Assembly: GCA_903929425.1 (NCBI GenBank)
Contig: CAIYUO010000058.1
Coordinates: 51,368 to 115,367, forward strand
DNA: 64,000 bases
Origin: an uncultured Bacteroidota bacterium
Lineage (GTDB): Bacteria > Bacteroidota > Bacteroidia > Chitinophagales > Chitinophagaceae
Direction: 5' to 3'
The first letter of the stretch is position 1. The number at the start of each line of letters is the position of its first letter. Positions 9,129 to 18,800 of this stretch are shown piece by piece. Under the pieces are notes generated by a model, which had not been told where the DNA came from, did no database searches, and was given only the letters and a program-made list of their open reading frames with translations. The position numbers and the translations under genes are program-made.

Positions 9129-9725
9129 ATGAATCGACGAGAATACATACATCAGTCCACGCTATTTTTAGGATACACATTAGTATCAGGATCCGTCATG
9201 AGTTTATTGGCATCCTGTGAGCAAAAAGCAAATTTACCATGGACACCTACTTTTTTTACGAAAGCAGAGGCATCAACTTTATCCGCTATTACTGATACAA
9301 TTTGCCCAGCGACTAAAACACCAGGGGCCAATGAAATTGGCGTTCCTCAATTCATTGATTTATTAACAAAAAATTTGTTAGGCGAAAAAGAACAGTCATT
9401 TTTTAAAAAAGGAATTGAAGAAATTAATACTGACGCCAATAAGCAGTTTGGAAAGAACTTTGAATTGTGCGACAACACTCAAAAGGAACAAATATTAATT
9501 GCACTTGACAAGTCGTCGGCGCCAACTGGCATGACTATGTGGGGAAAGCCAATGGAAGAAAATCCAGCACCATTAAGTTTTTATAGAAAAATAAAAAACT
9601 TAACGCTGATGGCATACTTCACAAGTGAAAAAATTGGAAAAAACTATTTAGCTTACGATCCTAATCCGGGTAAGTTTGAGGCATGTAAGCCTTACAAAAA
9701 TGAACCCAATTGGACTGAATCCTAA
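9129..9725 (+). CDS. Gluconate 2-dehydrogenase subunit 3-like (gamma) protein
   Basis: This 198-residue protein matches the gluconate 2-dehydrogenase subunit 3 family: 'TFFTKAEASTLSAITDTICP' followed by 'GANEIGVPQFIDLLTKNLL' is the diagnostic opening, and the C-terminal 'RKIKNLTLMAYFTSEKIG' is the closing segment. Its N-terminus has a twin-arginine-like signal (NRREYIHQS) and a cysteine at the end of the hydrophobic stretch (SLLASC), so it may be a Tat-exported lipoprotein. In related dehydrogenases the small subunit is the export chaperone for the flavoprotein subunit; here the flavoprotein gene lies three bases upstream. I see no cytochrome c gene next to the pair, so the electron acceptor is unknown. 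Confidence 0.88.
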   Translation: MNRREYIHQSTLFLGYTLVSGSVMSLLASCEQKANLPWTPTFFTKAEASTLSAITDTICPATKTPGANEIGVPQFIDLLTKNLLGEKEQSFFKKGIEEINTDANKQFGKNFELCDNTQKEQILIALDKSSAPTGMTMWGKPMEENPAPLSFYRKIKNLTLMAYFTSEKIGKNYLAYDPNPGKFEACKPYKNEPNWTES

Positions 9726-9739
9726 TCAATATTTACAAT

Positions 9740-11098
9740 TTATTTTTTAGTTTGAGCAAGTGTTAGTGCTGAACTAGTAGTGTAATATTTAGCTAACATA
9801 TTGGGTACTTCCCAATTAGGCATATTATTTTTATCCAAGTATCCTAAATAAGATTGCACCACTCTTGCAAAGTGTTCTTCATGATTTTCAATATATTTTG
9901 CCGGTATGGTTACCTTATAGCCTTCATTTGTTTTTTCAACACCTACGCCTTCAAAGTCCTTTTGCAATTTAGTTATACTAGCATTTAAAGCTTTTTCAAA
10001 TGCTGAATTATTATTGTTAGGTATGATATATAAAACTGGCTTAAAGGATTCATTTGGTCCTTGCTGAATTTTTAACGTGGCATTGGTCCCTCTCATATAA
10101 GAAGAATACATATCACCAGCACCATATTCAGATTTATAATTCCAAAGCGTAGTCGTTTTCACATACGTTCCTTTAAGTTGATATAAAATTTCACCATTAC
10201 AATAATATGGTAAAATTGAATCCTTAATGATTTGATTTTGCAAATAACTTGGGAATGATGTCGCTCGCGTTAATGAACTAAACTGACTCAACGTTAAATT
10301 AGTAGGCCAATGATTAGCATCAATGATTTTAATATCTTTTTTATAGTCAATCACCTGATTAGGAAAACAAACCCATTGCACTAAGTCCACCACATGCGTC
10401 ATTACATCCGCTATACCCTCACCCTGTTTTGTAATATCCATAAACCACTCAGGCCTAGTTAATACATTACCTGAAACAGTTTTATACAGCATGTGAACGT
10501 TTTTCTTTTCAATAGCTGGATGCTCCTTTGTGCCTTTTTCCAATTCACCAAACACTTGTGACTCCTGCGCAAATAGTCTTTGTAAAATAGAAGTGATTTC
10601 AAGTCGCTCCGTCATGATATCATACAACTGCAATTTGTTTTGCTTAGCAATCAAAAAGGATTTTTTTATTTTATCGAACCCTTTTGCATCAATTGCCATT
10701 GGCTTGTCAGCAAGCACATTAATTCCATTTTGAAGTGAGGTTAAAATATATTCCGATTTTAATTCATTGTTGCCTGATAGCATAACAACATTGGCTTTTT
10801 TATCAGCAATCATTTTTTTAAAAAAATCATCGCCCGTATACAAAACCTCTTTCCAATTGGTTGGATTTTCTTTTCTGTTATTATAATCAGTAATTCGCTT
10901 TAAGTGCATATCTAAGTCAGCACTTGGTTTTGCATAAACATACACTTCCGTGGAAACATTCGGGTACATGGTTTTTTGCACTAAAGCTGCATGAAAATGT
11001 CCAGGATCTAATGTCGCAATGGTATACAGCTTTGTTTTTTGTGCAAACATAAATGTAGAAAAAGTCACTAAAAAAAAGGATATCAAAAATCTTCTCAT
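9740..11098 (-). CDS. Exported Gfo/Idh/MocA-like oxidoreductase with putative-oxidoreductase C-terminal domain
   Basis: This 452-residue protein has a Sec-type signal peptide (MRRFLISFFLVTFSTFMFAQ) instead of the Tat signal seen in its neighbours. The N-terminal Rossmann-like half opens 'LYTIATLDPGHFHAALVQ', which lacks the glycine motif GxGxxG/A. The 'NVLADKPMAID' segment is equivalent to the conserved E/D-K-P of the family. The C-terminal half (from about residue 165) with 'QGEGIADVMTHVVDLVQW' and 'SYLGYLDKNNMPNWEVPNML' matches what I know as a family-specific oxidoreductase C-terminal domain. It is the last gene of a three-gene set of related proteins, 13 bases behind the next. Substrate and whether it binds NAD(P) are unknown. 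Confidence 0.8.
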   Translation of the reverse strand: MRRFLISFFLVTFSTFMFAQKTKLYTIATLDPGHFHAALVQKTMYPNVSTEVYVYAKPSADLDMHLKRITDYNNRKENPTNWKEVLYTGDDFFKKMIADKKANVVMLSGNNELKSEYILTSLQNGINVLADKPMAIDAKGFDKIKKSFLIAKQNKLQLYDIMTERLEITSILQRLFAQESQVFGELEKGTKEHPAIEKKNVHMLYKTVSGNVLTRPEWFMDITKQGEGIADVMTHVVDLVQWVCFPNQVIDYKKDIKIIDANHWPTNLTLSQFSSLTRATSFPSYLQNQIIKDSILPYYCNGEILYQLKGTYVKTTTLWNYKSEYGAGDMYSSYMRGTNATLKIQQGPNESFKPVLYIIPNNNNSAFEKALNASITKLQKDFEGVGVEKTNEGYKVTIPAKYIENHEEHFARVVQSYLGYLDKNNMPNWEVPNMLAKYYTTSSALTLAQTKK

Positions 11099-11111
11099 TA
11101 TTATTTATATT

Positions 11112-12560
11112 TTAAAAATCATACTTTTTTCTTCTAGCGCGAGACAATAAAGCAGTTGCTTCGGTGTCATTATTTTTAAAGGCTTCTTTTGCTGGATCCC
11201 AATAAACTTTTCGTTTTAATTTCATAGCGATATGGTGTAGCAAACAGGCACTACATGAGCGGTGGCCTACTTCAATTGGTGCAGCAAGTGGTGTTCCATT
11301 TTTAATGGCTTCCAACCAATTCACATGTTGTTCAGGGCTATCATATAAATGTACTTCCTTAGGTCCTATTAGGGATTGTAAAATTTTGGGATTACTTGCA
11401 TCAATTGGTTTAACGCCGTTGTTATCACTCACGGGATCAGTATCAGTAACACGATAATTTCCTCTGGTACACCATATCCATCCTTCAGTTCCAATAAATT
11501 TCACACCATTTGGTAATTCATTTGAAACAATCATATTTACTCCATTGGCATACAAGGCCTCTGTTCTAAATATTCCATGTACATCCCAAAGCCCTTTATA
11601 ATTCGGATCGTCAGTTGGAAAATTTGCATGCCCCCATATTTCAGTTGGCCCAGAATATTCCATATCCATACCCCAATGTGCAATGTCAATATGATGGGCT
11701 CCCCAACCCGTAATCATACCCGCACCAAATTGTTCCATTCTTAACCAACCTGGTCTTGAGCTAATTCCTTTTACCGAGGTATCATGTGAGTGAACACGAT
11801 CCTCAGTATAATATATTTCTGGAGTAGGACCTAACCAAGCATCATAATCTAAATTTTGAGGTGTTGGCATTTGTATTCTATTTCCACCACCTGGATCACC
11901 TGGCAAGCCTACTTCAACAGTTTTTAATTCTCCAATTCTTCCATTACGAACTAGCTCACATGCTTTTTTAAATTGTGGCCAAGGATTATTTCCTCTTTGC
12001 TGACTTCCTACTTGAAATAATCTTCCTGTTTTTTTAACCGCATTGCTTAAAATTCTTCCTTCCTCAATGGTCAACGAAGCGGGCTTTTGCAAATAAACAT
12101 CCTTACCTGCATTGACTGCATGTACACCCACAACTGCATGTTGATGATCGGGTAAACTAATGTGAACTGCATCAATATCTTTATTATTTAGTAGCTCTTT
12201 ATAATCGTTATATACTTTAATTTCCCAATCGGCTTTAATGCCACCATTCAATGCTGCTTGTTTTTCATAATTCAATTTAACAGCTGCTGGACCTGCATTG
12301 GCTCTGTCGCGGTCTACATCACATACTGCCATGATTCTTGCACCAGCAAATCGAGCAATCTCCGTCATATCATGGCCTGTGGATATACGACCACAACCAA
12401 TGGATGCAACATTTATAATATTACTAGGTGCGTATTTCCCCAACACGCGCGCTGGTACAATAGTTGGAAAATTTACGGCAATAGCAGTACCTAATGAGGC
12501 TTTTAATGTGCTTCCAATAAAGTTTCGTCGATCTACATTTTGTTGTGTTTGTTTTTTCAT
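11112..12560 (-). CDS. Tat-exported Gfo/Idh/MocA-family oxidoreductase
   Basis: This 482-residue protein starts with a twin-arginine signal (DRRNFIGSTLKASLG), so it is probably folded with its cofactor before export. The Rossmann motif is intact: 'INVASIGCGRISTGHDM'. 'DVYLQKPASLTIEEGR' carries the conserved lysine-proline, and 'WGAHHIDIAHWGMDMEYSGP' carries the conserved histidines of the catalytic region (G-x-H-x-x-D). The C-terminal half is of the large type found in periplasmic members. Enzymes of this group oxidise or epimerise sugars and cyclitols with NAD(P). It lies 3 bases downstream of another family member and 13 upstream of a third. The substrate is unknown. Confidence 0.88.
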   Translation of the reverse strand: MKKQTQQNVDRRNFIGSTLKASLGTAIAVNFPTIVPARVLGKYAPSNIINVASIGCGRISTGHDMTEIARFAGARIMAVCDVDRDRANAGPAAVKLNYEKQAALNGGIKADWEIKVYNDYKELLNNKDIDAVHISLPDHQHAVVGVHAVNAGKDVYLQKPASLTIEEGRILSNAVKKTGRLFQVGSQQRGNNPWPQFKKACELVRNGRIGELKTVEVGLPGDPGGGNRIQMPTPQNLDYDAWLGPTPEIYYTEDRVHSHDTSVKGISSRPGWLRMEQFGAGMITGWGAHHIDIAHWGMDMEYSGPTEIWGHANFPTDDPNYKGLWDVHGIFRTEALYANGVNMIVSNELPNGVKFIGTEGWIWCTRGNYRVTDTDPVSDNNGVKPIDASNPKILQSLIGPKEVHLYDSPEQHVNWLEAIKNGTPLAAPIEVGHRSCSACLLHHIAMKLKRKVYWDPAKEAFKNNDTEATALLSRARRKKYDF

Positions 12561-12563
12561 AAA

Positions 12564-13721
12564 TTATTTTTTTATGATGAGTGGTTTTGCATTTTTTTGT
12601 GCAATCAATGCTAATTCAGTAGCTAAAAAACAATGTGCTTGCGACATAGCAGTTTCAGTTCTATTTAAAATATCATCAACTAATAAACGACCAAAGGGAA
12701 GTTCCTCGTTGTTGCAATCCATATATATCATTTCCTTATTATTGGCCATGTATAAGTGATTACCTCCTTTATGCCCTGAAAGAATATCGGTATTTTTTCT
12801 TACTTCAATATATCCCTCGGTTCCTAAAATGGTTAACCTACCATCACCCCATGTATCTAAGCCGTCTGGCGTAAACCAGTCCACCCTAACATAACCCGCT
12901 CCACCATTACCACTTAACATTACATCACCAAAATCTTCAAACAACGGATATTGAGGATAATGCACATTCCCTATTTGCGACATTAATACCTGGGCTTGTG
13001 TACTTCCTGTAAAATATAAATATTGATCAAACTGATGTGATCCAATATCAGTTATAATACCACCAAATCGTTTTTTATCAAAAAACCAGTCTGGTCTAGT
13101 AGGAATTTTCATTCTATGAGGTGCTAGATTTACGGTTTGGATCACTTGACCTATCGCCCCTTGTTTTATTAAATCACCTGCTTTAGTGGTGGCTTTATTT
13201 TCCAAACGTTCACTATACATAATCATGTAAATGCGTTTGGTTTGTTTTTGCACTCTTTTTACTTCCGCTAATTCCTCCAAGGTAATAATACCTGGCTTAT
13301 CCGTTAAGTAATCCTTGCCATTTTGCATTACTCGAATACCCAAGGAAGCACGTTCATCGGGAATGCCGGATGATAAAATAAGCTGAATGGTATTGTCTTC
13401 TAAAAGTGATTTTTCGTCTTTTGCTACTGGGCAATTAGGAAATGCTTTTGTAAACCCTGCTAAAAGTTCTGGTTCTTTTGCATAAACTCCCACTAATTCA
13501 CCTCCACCTCTAACAACTGCTCTAACCATACCATTAATATGATCATGGTTTATATTAATTACTGCGAAGCGAATTCGATTTGGCTGAAAATTTACTTTTT
13601 TTGGAAATAAGGAGGATTTAACTTCCTTTGCTCCTGCAAATAATGGCATCATCATCATGGCTCCGGAAGCTTTTGTTGCATTTTTTAAAAAAGATCGTCT
13701 GTGTTGGTTATTATAATTCAT
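12564..13721 (-). CDS. Tat-exported Gfo/Idh/MocA-like oxidoreductase
   Basis: This 385-residue protein begins with a canonical twin-arginine motif (HRRSFLKNATKASG) and a hydrophobic stretch ending AGA. The nucleotide-binding loop is degenerate: 'IRFAVININHDHINGMV' has no GxGxxG, resembling the 'GHFH' loop of the neighbour at 9740 more than the intact loop at 11112. The rest follows the family: 'GKDYLTDKPGIITLEE' with Lys-Pro, and 'GGIITDIGSHQFDQYLYFTG' with the G-S-H-x-x-D catalytic pattern. It heads the three-gene set, 104 bases beyond the SusD stop, with a strong terminator hairpin between. Role inferred: sugar redox chemistry in the periplasm on material imported by the adjacent SusCD pair. 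Confidence 0.85.
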   Translation of the reverse strand: MNYNNQHRRSFLKNATKASGAMMMMPLFAGAKEVKSSLFPKKVNFQPNRIRFAVININHDHINGMVRAVVRGGGELVGVYAKEPELLAGFTKAFPNCPVAKDEKSLLEDNTIQLILSSGIPDERASLGIRVMQNGKDYLTDKPGIITLEELAEVKRVQKQTKRIYMIMYSERLENKATTKAGDLIKQGAIGQVIQTVNLAPHRMKIPTRPDWFFDKKRFGGIITDIGSHQFDQYLYFTGSTQAQVLMSQIGNVHYPQYPLFEDFGDVMLSGNGGAGYVRVDWFTPDGLDTWGDGRLTILGTEGYIEVRKNTDILSGHKGGNHLYMANNKEMIYMDCNNEELPFGRLLVDDILNRTETAMSQAHCFLATELALIAQKNAKPLIIKK

Positions 13722-13766
13722 GCAACAATTTAAACATTATTTTGGATAAGAAATTACCATTCAAAA

Positions 13767-13800
13767 AAAATACGCAACAGAATTTTCTGTTGCGTATTTT
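13767..13800 (-). terminator. Strong hairpin terminator after susD
   Basis: A perfect 16-bp inverted repeat: AAAATACGCAACAGAA at 13767-13782 and its complement at 13785-13800, with a two-base centre. Read on the minus strand it is followed by a run of at least seven T. It stops transcripts from SusC/SusD and would limit read-through into the three oxidoreductase genes. The stem continues as A/T pairs, so it may work in both directions. Confidence 0.85.
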
Positions 13801-13825
13801 ATATATTAAACCCAATTTTTATCGA

Positions 13826-15829
13826 TTAATATCCAGGATTTTGCATTGCTTGTTTTTGTGTTGAAGTTAAACTCAACCCAGACGCTTGAATGCCATCCAA
13901 GAAATTTTGTGGTATTGGACGCAAAACATGAAAATCTTTGATATTTGCTGCACCTTCTGCATTGAAAGCTTTTACTCTTGAAACTAAAGTTTTAGTTCTA
14001 GCTAAGTCCTCCCAACGCACATATTCACCTGTAAGTTCACGTGAACGCTCATTTAATACTAATGCTAACATTCTATCATATGTACTAGATAAACCTAAAG
14101 TACTAATAACGAACTCATCTTGTGCTGGTAAAGTGGCAACATTCGTAATTGCTAAACTAGATGCAGCTGCAGTAGTAGCTGTTGCAATATTATTAGACTC
14201 GTAATATGAATTACCTGCATAAAATGAATTGCCTACACCTGGTGATTGTAATGAAGCTGATAATAAAGTGTTACCGCCATCCCAATAGCCATCTCTTTTT
14301 TCACCACTTGCAAATTTAGCACGTTCTCTTACTGCATTGATATAAGGTAATGCATCAGCATAACTGCCGGTACCTGCTTGCGCTAATCTAATTTTTGCTT
14401 CAGCAGCAATTAAATAAGTTTCAGCGGCTCTTGCCAATATAAAGTCTCTATGGCCTTGTACATCGTTTAAAGCATTTCTTGAACCATCAATGTGTTTACT
14501 CATTGACGGGAAACCTTGACCAACAGTTGTTGGATCGCTATAAAGTGCACCATCAGTTGTTTTACCATTTGGATAAGCAACATATGTTGTAGGAATGTCT
14601 CTTCCTGTTCCACGCGTATCTTTAACTAAGTTTGTACCTGCAGTACTTTTACTAATTTTAGTTAAGCTAAAACGAGTGTCGCCTGGCTGGTTAATAACAA
14701 ACATGATACCTAAATCACCTTGAACATTAGGGCTAACTGGCTTAGCAGCATTTAAAGCACTTTTTGTTCTAAATGATTTCCAAAAACGAGAATCGTTTAC
14801 CATATCATAAATACGATAATCATAGTATGTTGTTGCTAATCGACTGAATGGGCGATCACCTGTTAAGTCACGTGCCATTTGGTCTTGCACATCATATCTT
14901 GAAACAAAATATAAGTGTTGCGTACTACCTGTATTTTGCAATGTATTTACGTCATTTGTAAATTGAGCTGACAATATTAACTCAGGTAAACTTTCGTTAG
15001 CAGAGTTTTGGGCAGTAAATTTCCATAAATCGCCAAAATTTGAAGTTAATGGGTGTTTAGCAATAATCGCATCACATAATGGGGCAATTGCAGCTAGATC
15101 AGCAGCTTTTGTATCACCATTCCAAGAACTGTTAATTTCACTTGCTCTGCTTAATAAAGCTTTCGCTAAAAAGTGGTTAGCCGCATCTTGCGAAATTCTA
15201 GTTGGGCTACCAGTTGTCGGTAGTAAGCTTGCAGCTTTTGTGAAGTCAGCAATTACTTGAGCGTAAACTTCTTTTGCAGTTGCACGCGTAAACTCAGTTT
15301 TTACAGTATTAATTGGCGTTAATTGTAAAGGAACACCACCATATTGGCTTACCAACCTGAAGTAGTTAAACGCACGTAAAAAGTAACCTTCCCCTAACGC
15401 TGTATTTTTGATTGCAGTCGAAGTTGAAGTGCTCTTGGTTGCATTAGCTATTAACAAATTAGCATCCCCAACACCAGTAAACAATGCATCCCATTGATAG
15501 TTTGATAATGCAGTATTACTACCTGAAGCAACTACAGTTGGTCCGTATGTCGCATCATAGTTATTCCAAGGTGAGTTGGAAGGGTCACCACCAATATGAT
15601 ACTCATCCGTTCCATATTGTGTAGCACAATAAATCCACTCTCCGTTTAAAGGAACGTTAAAAACTTGATATTGTGTTCCAACAGACAACTGTTGAATACC
15701 TGCATCTGTTAAAAAGAAGTCGGTAGTTCTTGCAGTGGTTAGCGTTTCAGTTAAAAAATCCTTATTGCATGACGAAGTAAAAAATACTGCCGCAACAATT
15801 AAAAGCTTATTTAAAAAATTATTTTTCAT
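13826..15829 (-). CDS. SusD/RagB-family outer-membrane glycan-binding lipoprotein
   Basis: This 667-residue lipoprotein caps the SusC porin and captures oligosaccharides at the cell surface. The signal ends in a lipobox (FFTSSCNKDFL). The family layout is plain: 'FLTETLTTARTTDFFLTDAG' at the N-terminus, TPR-like helices with 'EGYFLRAFNYFRLVSQYGG' around residue 150, and the C-terminal 'LVLNERSRELTGEYVRWED' and 'VLRPIPQNFLDGI' signatures. At 667 residues it is longer than the common 500-600. It is 20 bases downstream of its SusC partner. The glycan cannot be read from the sequence. Confidence 0.95.
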   Translation of the reverse strand: MKNNFLNKLLIVAAVFFTSSCNKDFLTETLTTARTTDFFLTDAGIQQLSVGTQYQVFNVPLNGEWIYCATQYGTDEYHIGGDPSNSPWNNYDATYGPTVVASGSNTALSNYQWDALFTGVGDANLLIANATKSTSTSTAIKNTALGEGYFLRAFNYFRLVSQYGGVPLQLTPINTVKTEFTRATAKEVYAQVIADFTKAASLLPTTGSPTRISQDAANHFLAKALLSRASEINSSWNGDTKAADLAAIAPLCDAIIAKHPLTSNFGDLWKFTAQNSANESLPELILSAQFTNDVNTLQNTGSTQHLYFVSRYDVQDQMARDLTGDRPFSRLATTYYDYRIYDMVNDSRFWKSFRTKSALNAAKPVSPNVQGDLGIMFVINQPGDTRFSLTKISKSTAGTNLVKDTRGTGRDIPTTYVAYPNGKTTDGALYSDPTTVGQGFPSMSKHIDGSRNALNDVQGHRDFILARAAETYLIAAEAKIRLAQAGTGSYADALPYINAVRERAKFASGEKRDGYWDGGNTLLSASLQSPGVGNSFYAGNSYYESNNIATATTAAASSLAITNVATLPAQDEFVISTLGLSSTYDRMLALVLNERSRELTGEYVRWEDLARTKTLVSRVKAFNAEGAANIKDFHVLRPIPQNFLDGIQASGLSLTSTQKQAMQNPGY

Positions 15830-15849
15830 ATAATCTAAAGTTATTATTA

Positions 15850-18800
15850 TTAAAATGTTGCATTAATTCCAAGTGTAAAGCCTTTGTTCCAAGTTGGTCC
15901 AACTACGTCCATATCAAGATGCTTGATTTTTGAGAATAACATACCTGGATTTGAAACTTGTAAATATGCTTTCAAACTAGAAATTCCAGATTTAGTTCCC
16001 AATGATTTAGCATCAAAAGTATAGCCAAGTGAAATGTTTCTAACTTTCACGAAAGAGGCGTCCATGTAACCCAAAGCTGTGAAATAAGGATCACTAGTTG
16101 CACCACCCGCATTAAATACTGGCTTTTGATAATATGCACCTGGATTCAAAGGAGTATAGTAATCAATTACTCTTTGCATTGTTCTTGCTGCCTGACCTTC
16201 ACCACCTGTATTATATAAGTAGTTTAAACGGCTGTATATAAAAATAGAGAAATCCCAATTTTTATAATTTACAGCGTTTGTCATACCTAATACCCAACGT
16301 GGTCTTGTCCATCCAATAATTTGACGATCGTTATTTGGATCAATTTTATTATCCTTGTTCAAATCGGCAACTCTTACACTACCTGCAGTAAACGAATTTG
16401 AGGTGTAAGATTTAAATAAAGACGAATCGCCTGCTTGCCAAATACCTAATGCTTTGTAACCATAAATTACACCAATTGGTTGGTTAATGAACCAGTTATT
16501 ATTGATATCATCTTGCTTACCGTTTGACAAAGAAACAATATTTTCTTTCTGCCATCCTGCATTAAGTGTAGTTGACCATTGAATGTTTTTTTGCTGAACG
16601 TTAACTGTAGTTAAACTAATGTCAACCCCTTGGTTTGCTGTTTTACCAATATTAGCAAATGTTGTTGTGAAACCAGTTACTGTAGGGATTGATCTTTGCA
16701 TTAATAAATCAGTTGTTTTTGAAGTGTATGCATCAACAGATCCAGTTACTCTTCTTTTAAAGAATGCAAAGTCGATACCTGTATTAAATTGTGTTGTTTT
16801 TTCCCAACCTAAGTTTAAATTAGCCAATGTTGAATTAGGAATTGAACCCGCAACATTTGTACCACCATAGGCAATGAATAAAGAACTGATTGAACCTAAG
16901 GTTGAATAAGGATCAATTGCAGAGTTACCTGTAACACCTGCACCTATTCTTAATTTCAAGTCATCCACCCAATTAACTTTAAAGAATTTTTCTTTATTGA
17001 TTCTCCAAGCTAAGGCAGCTGAAGGGAACATTGAGAATTTTTTACCTTCCGCTAACTGAGAAGCACCGTCATTACGAACTGATGCTGTTAACACGTATCT
17101 GTCTTTATAGCTATAGTTTAATCTAGCCATATAAGACATTAATTGTTGTTGCACTAAATTCGAAGCAGTACTCAAACTACCCGTAACTGTACCACTTGTT
17201 AAAGCATTCCACTTTTGAGATTGTAATGGTACACCTAAACCAATGATACTATTAGTTTCTTTATCAAAAGCAGTTTGGCTCATTAATAAAGTTACCCCTA
17301 ATGTATGACTACCAAATGTTCTATCATAATAAACCAAGTTGTCTAAAGTATAAGAGAAATTCGTGTTTTTATATAAAGCAGCATAACTAGTGCTTCCTCC
17401 ATTTTGAACTGAATTTGCATCTACATACACTCCATTACGATAAAAAGAAATGTCTGGACCAAAATTTAAACGGTATTTTAAACCTTGTAAGAAAGGGACT
17501 AAGTTTCCAACATTCACTTGTGTGAATATGCTACCCATAGCACGCAAAGTAGCTCTTTGTTCTTGACTGTACTTCCACTCATCCACAACATTCTTAATTG
17601 CATTATCACCACCTGGGAATAAAATTCTATTTCCTAATGAATCATAAGGTAAAGCATAAGGATAAACACCTCTTGCAGACTCATATAACCCACTAGCTGG
17701 AGAACCAATTGTATTGATACCTGCACCATTTTGACCATATTCTTGCACACTATAAGTAGCACTAATATTGTTTCCAAATTGCAACCATTTTGTAGCATTA
17801 ATGTCAACACTTGCTTTCGCAGAATATCTTTTATATGATTGACCTTTAATAGAACCCGTGTTGTCTAAAAATCCAAATGAAGCATATCCCTTCATTTTAT
17901 CTGTACCACCACTTACGCTTAAAACGTGGTCAGTCGTAATGTTTTGTTTTGATACTAAACCTCTCCAATCAGTGTTAGCTACTTTTGAGCCATCCCATGT
18001 TCCAGATGCCCAACCATTTGCGATGTTTTTCCAAGCAGTTGGGTCAGCTGTTGCAGCGAATAATGTTCTATCATTTGCAATAGTAGGTTGATCTCCACTT
18101 GGATATTTGCTTATTCCAGTTTTATTATCTAAACCTGAATAGTAATAAGCCCATCTTTTATAAGTAATATAATCAGCGGAATTAAACATTTCAGTATTAT
18201 CTACAAGGTTATCAAGTCTAACTGAAGAGTTTAAACTCATTGTTATTTTGCCAGTTTTACCTTGCTTAGTCGTAATAATGATTACGCCATTTGCACCACG
18301 AGATCCATAGATCGCTGTTGCAGAGGCATCCTTCAATACATCGATTGTTTCAATGTCATTAGGATTTAAGTAATCAATACCCCCCGTAATTAAAGGAATA
18401 CCATCCACCACATATAGTGGAGAATTAGAGGCAGTCAAGGAACGTACACCACGAATATTGATACTTCCTACTTGACCTGGACGCTCATTTGATGAGATGT
18501 CCACACCAGCAACCTTACCTTGCATAGCTTCTACAGCATTGGCAACAGGTCTTGATCTAATATCGCTTTGACTAATTCCCGAAACGGCGCCGGTTACATC
18601 TTTTCTTTTTACAGTATTGTAACCCACTACCACCACTTCATCCAAGGCTTTAGATTCTGGTGTTAATGATACATTTACATTTAAACTTGTTTCACTAAAC
18701 GAAACTGTTTTTTCTTCATATCCTGTAAATGAAAAACGCAATTCCCCTTTTGAGGTAACTGTTAATTTAAATTTACCGGCAGCATCTGTCAATGATTTTG

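Noticed and set aside
12298-12759. 153-residue plus-strand open frame spanning two oxidoreductase genes
   Set aside because: It is antisense to two clear Gfo/Idh/MocA genes, composition is as expected for a shadow frame, and it has no domain.
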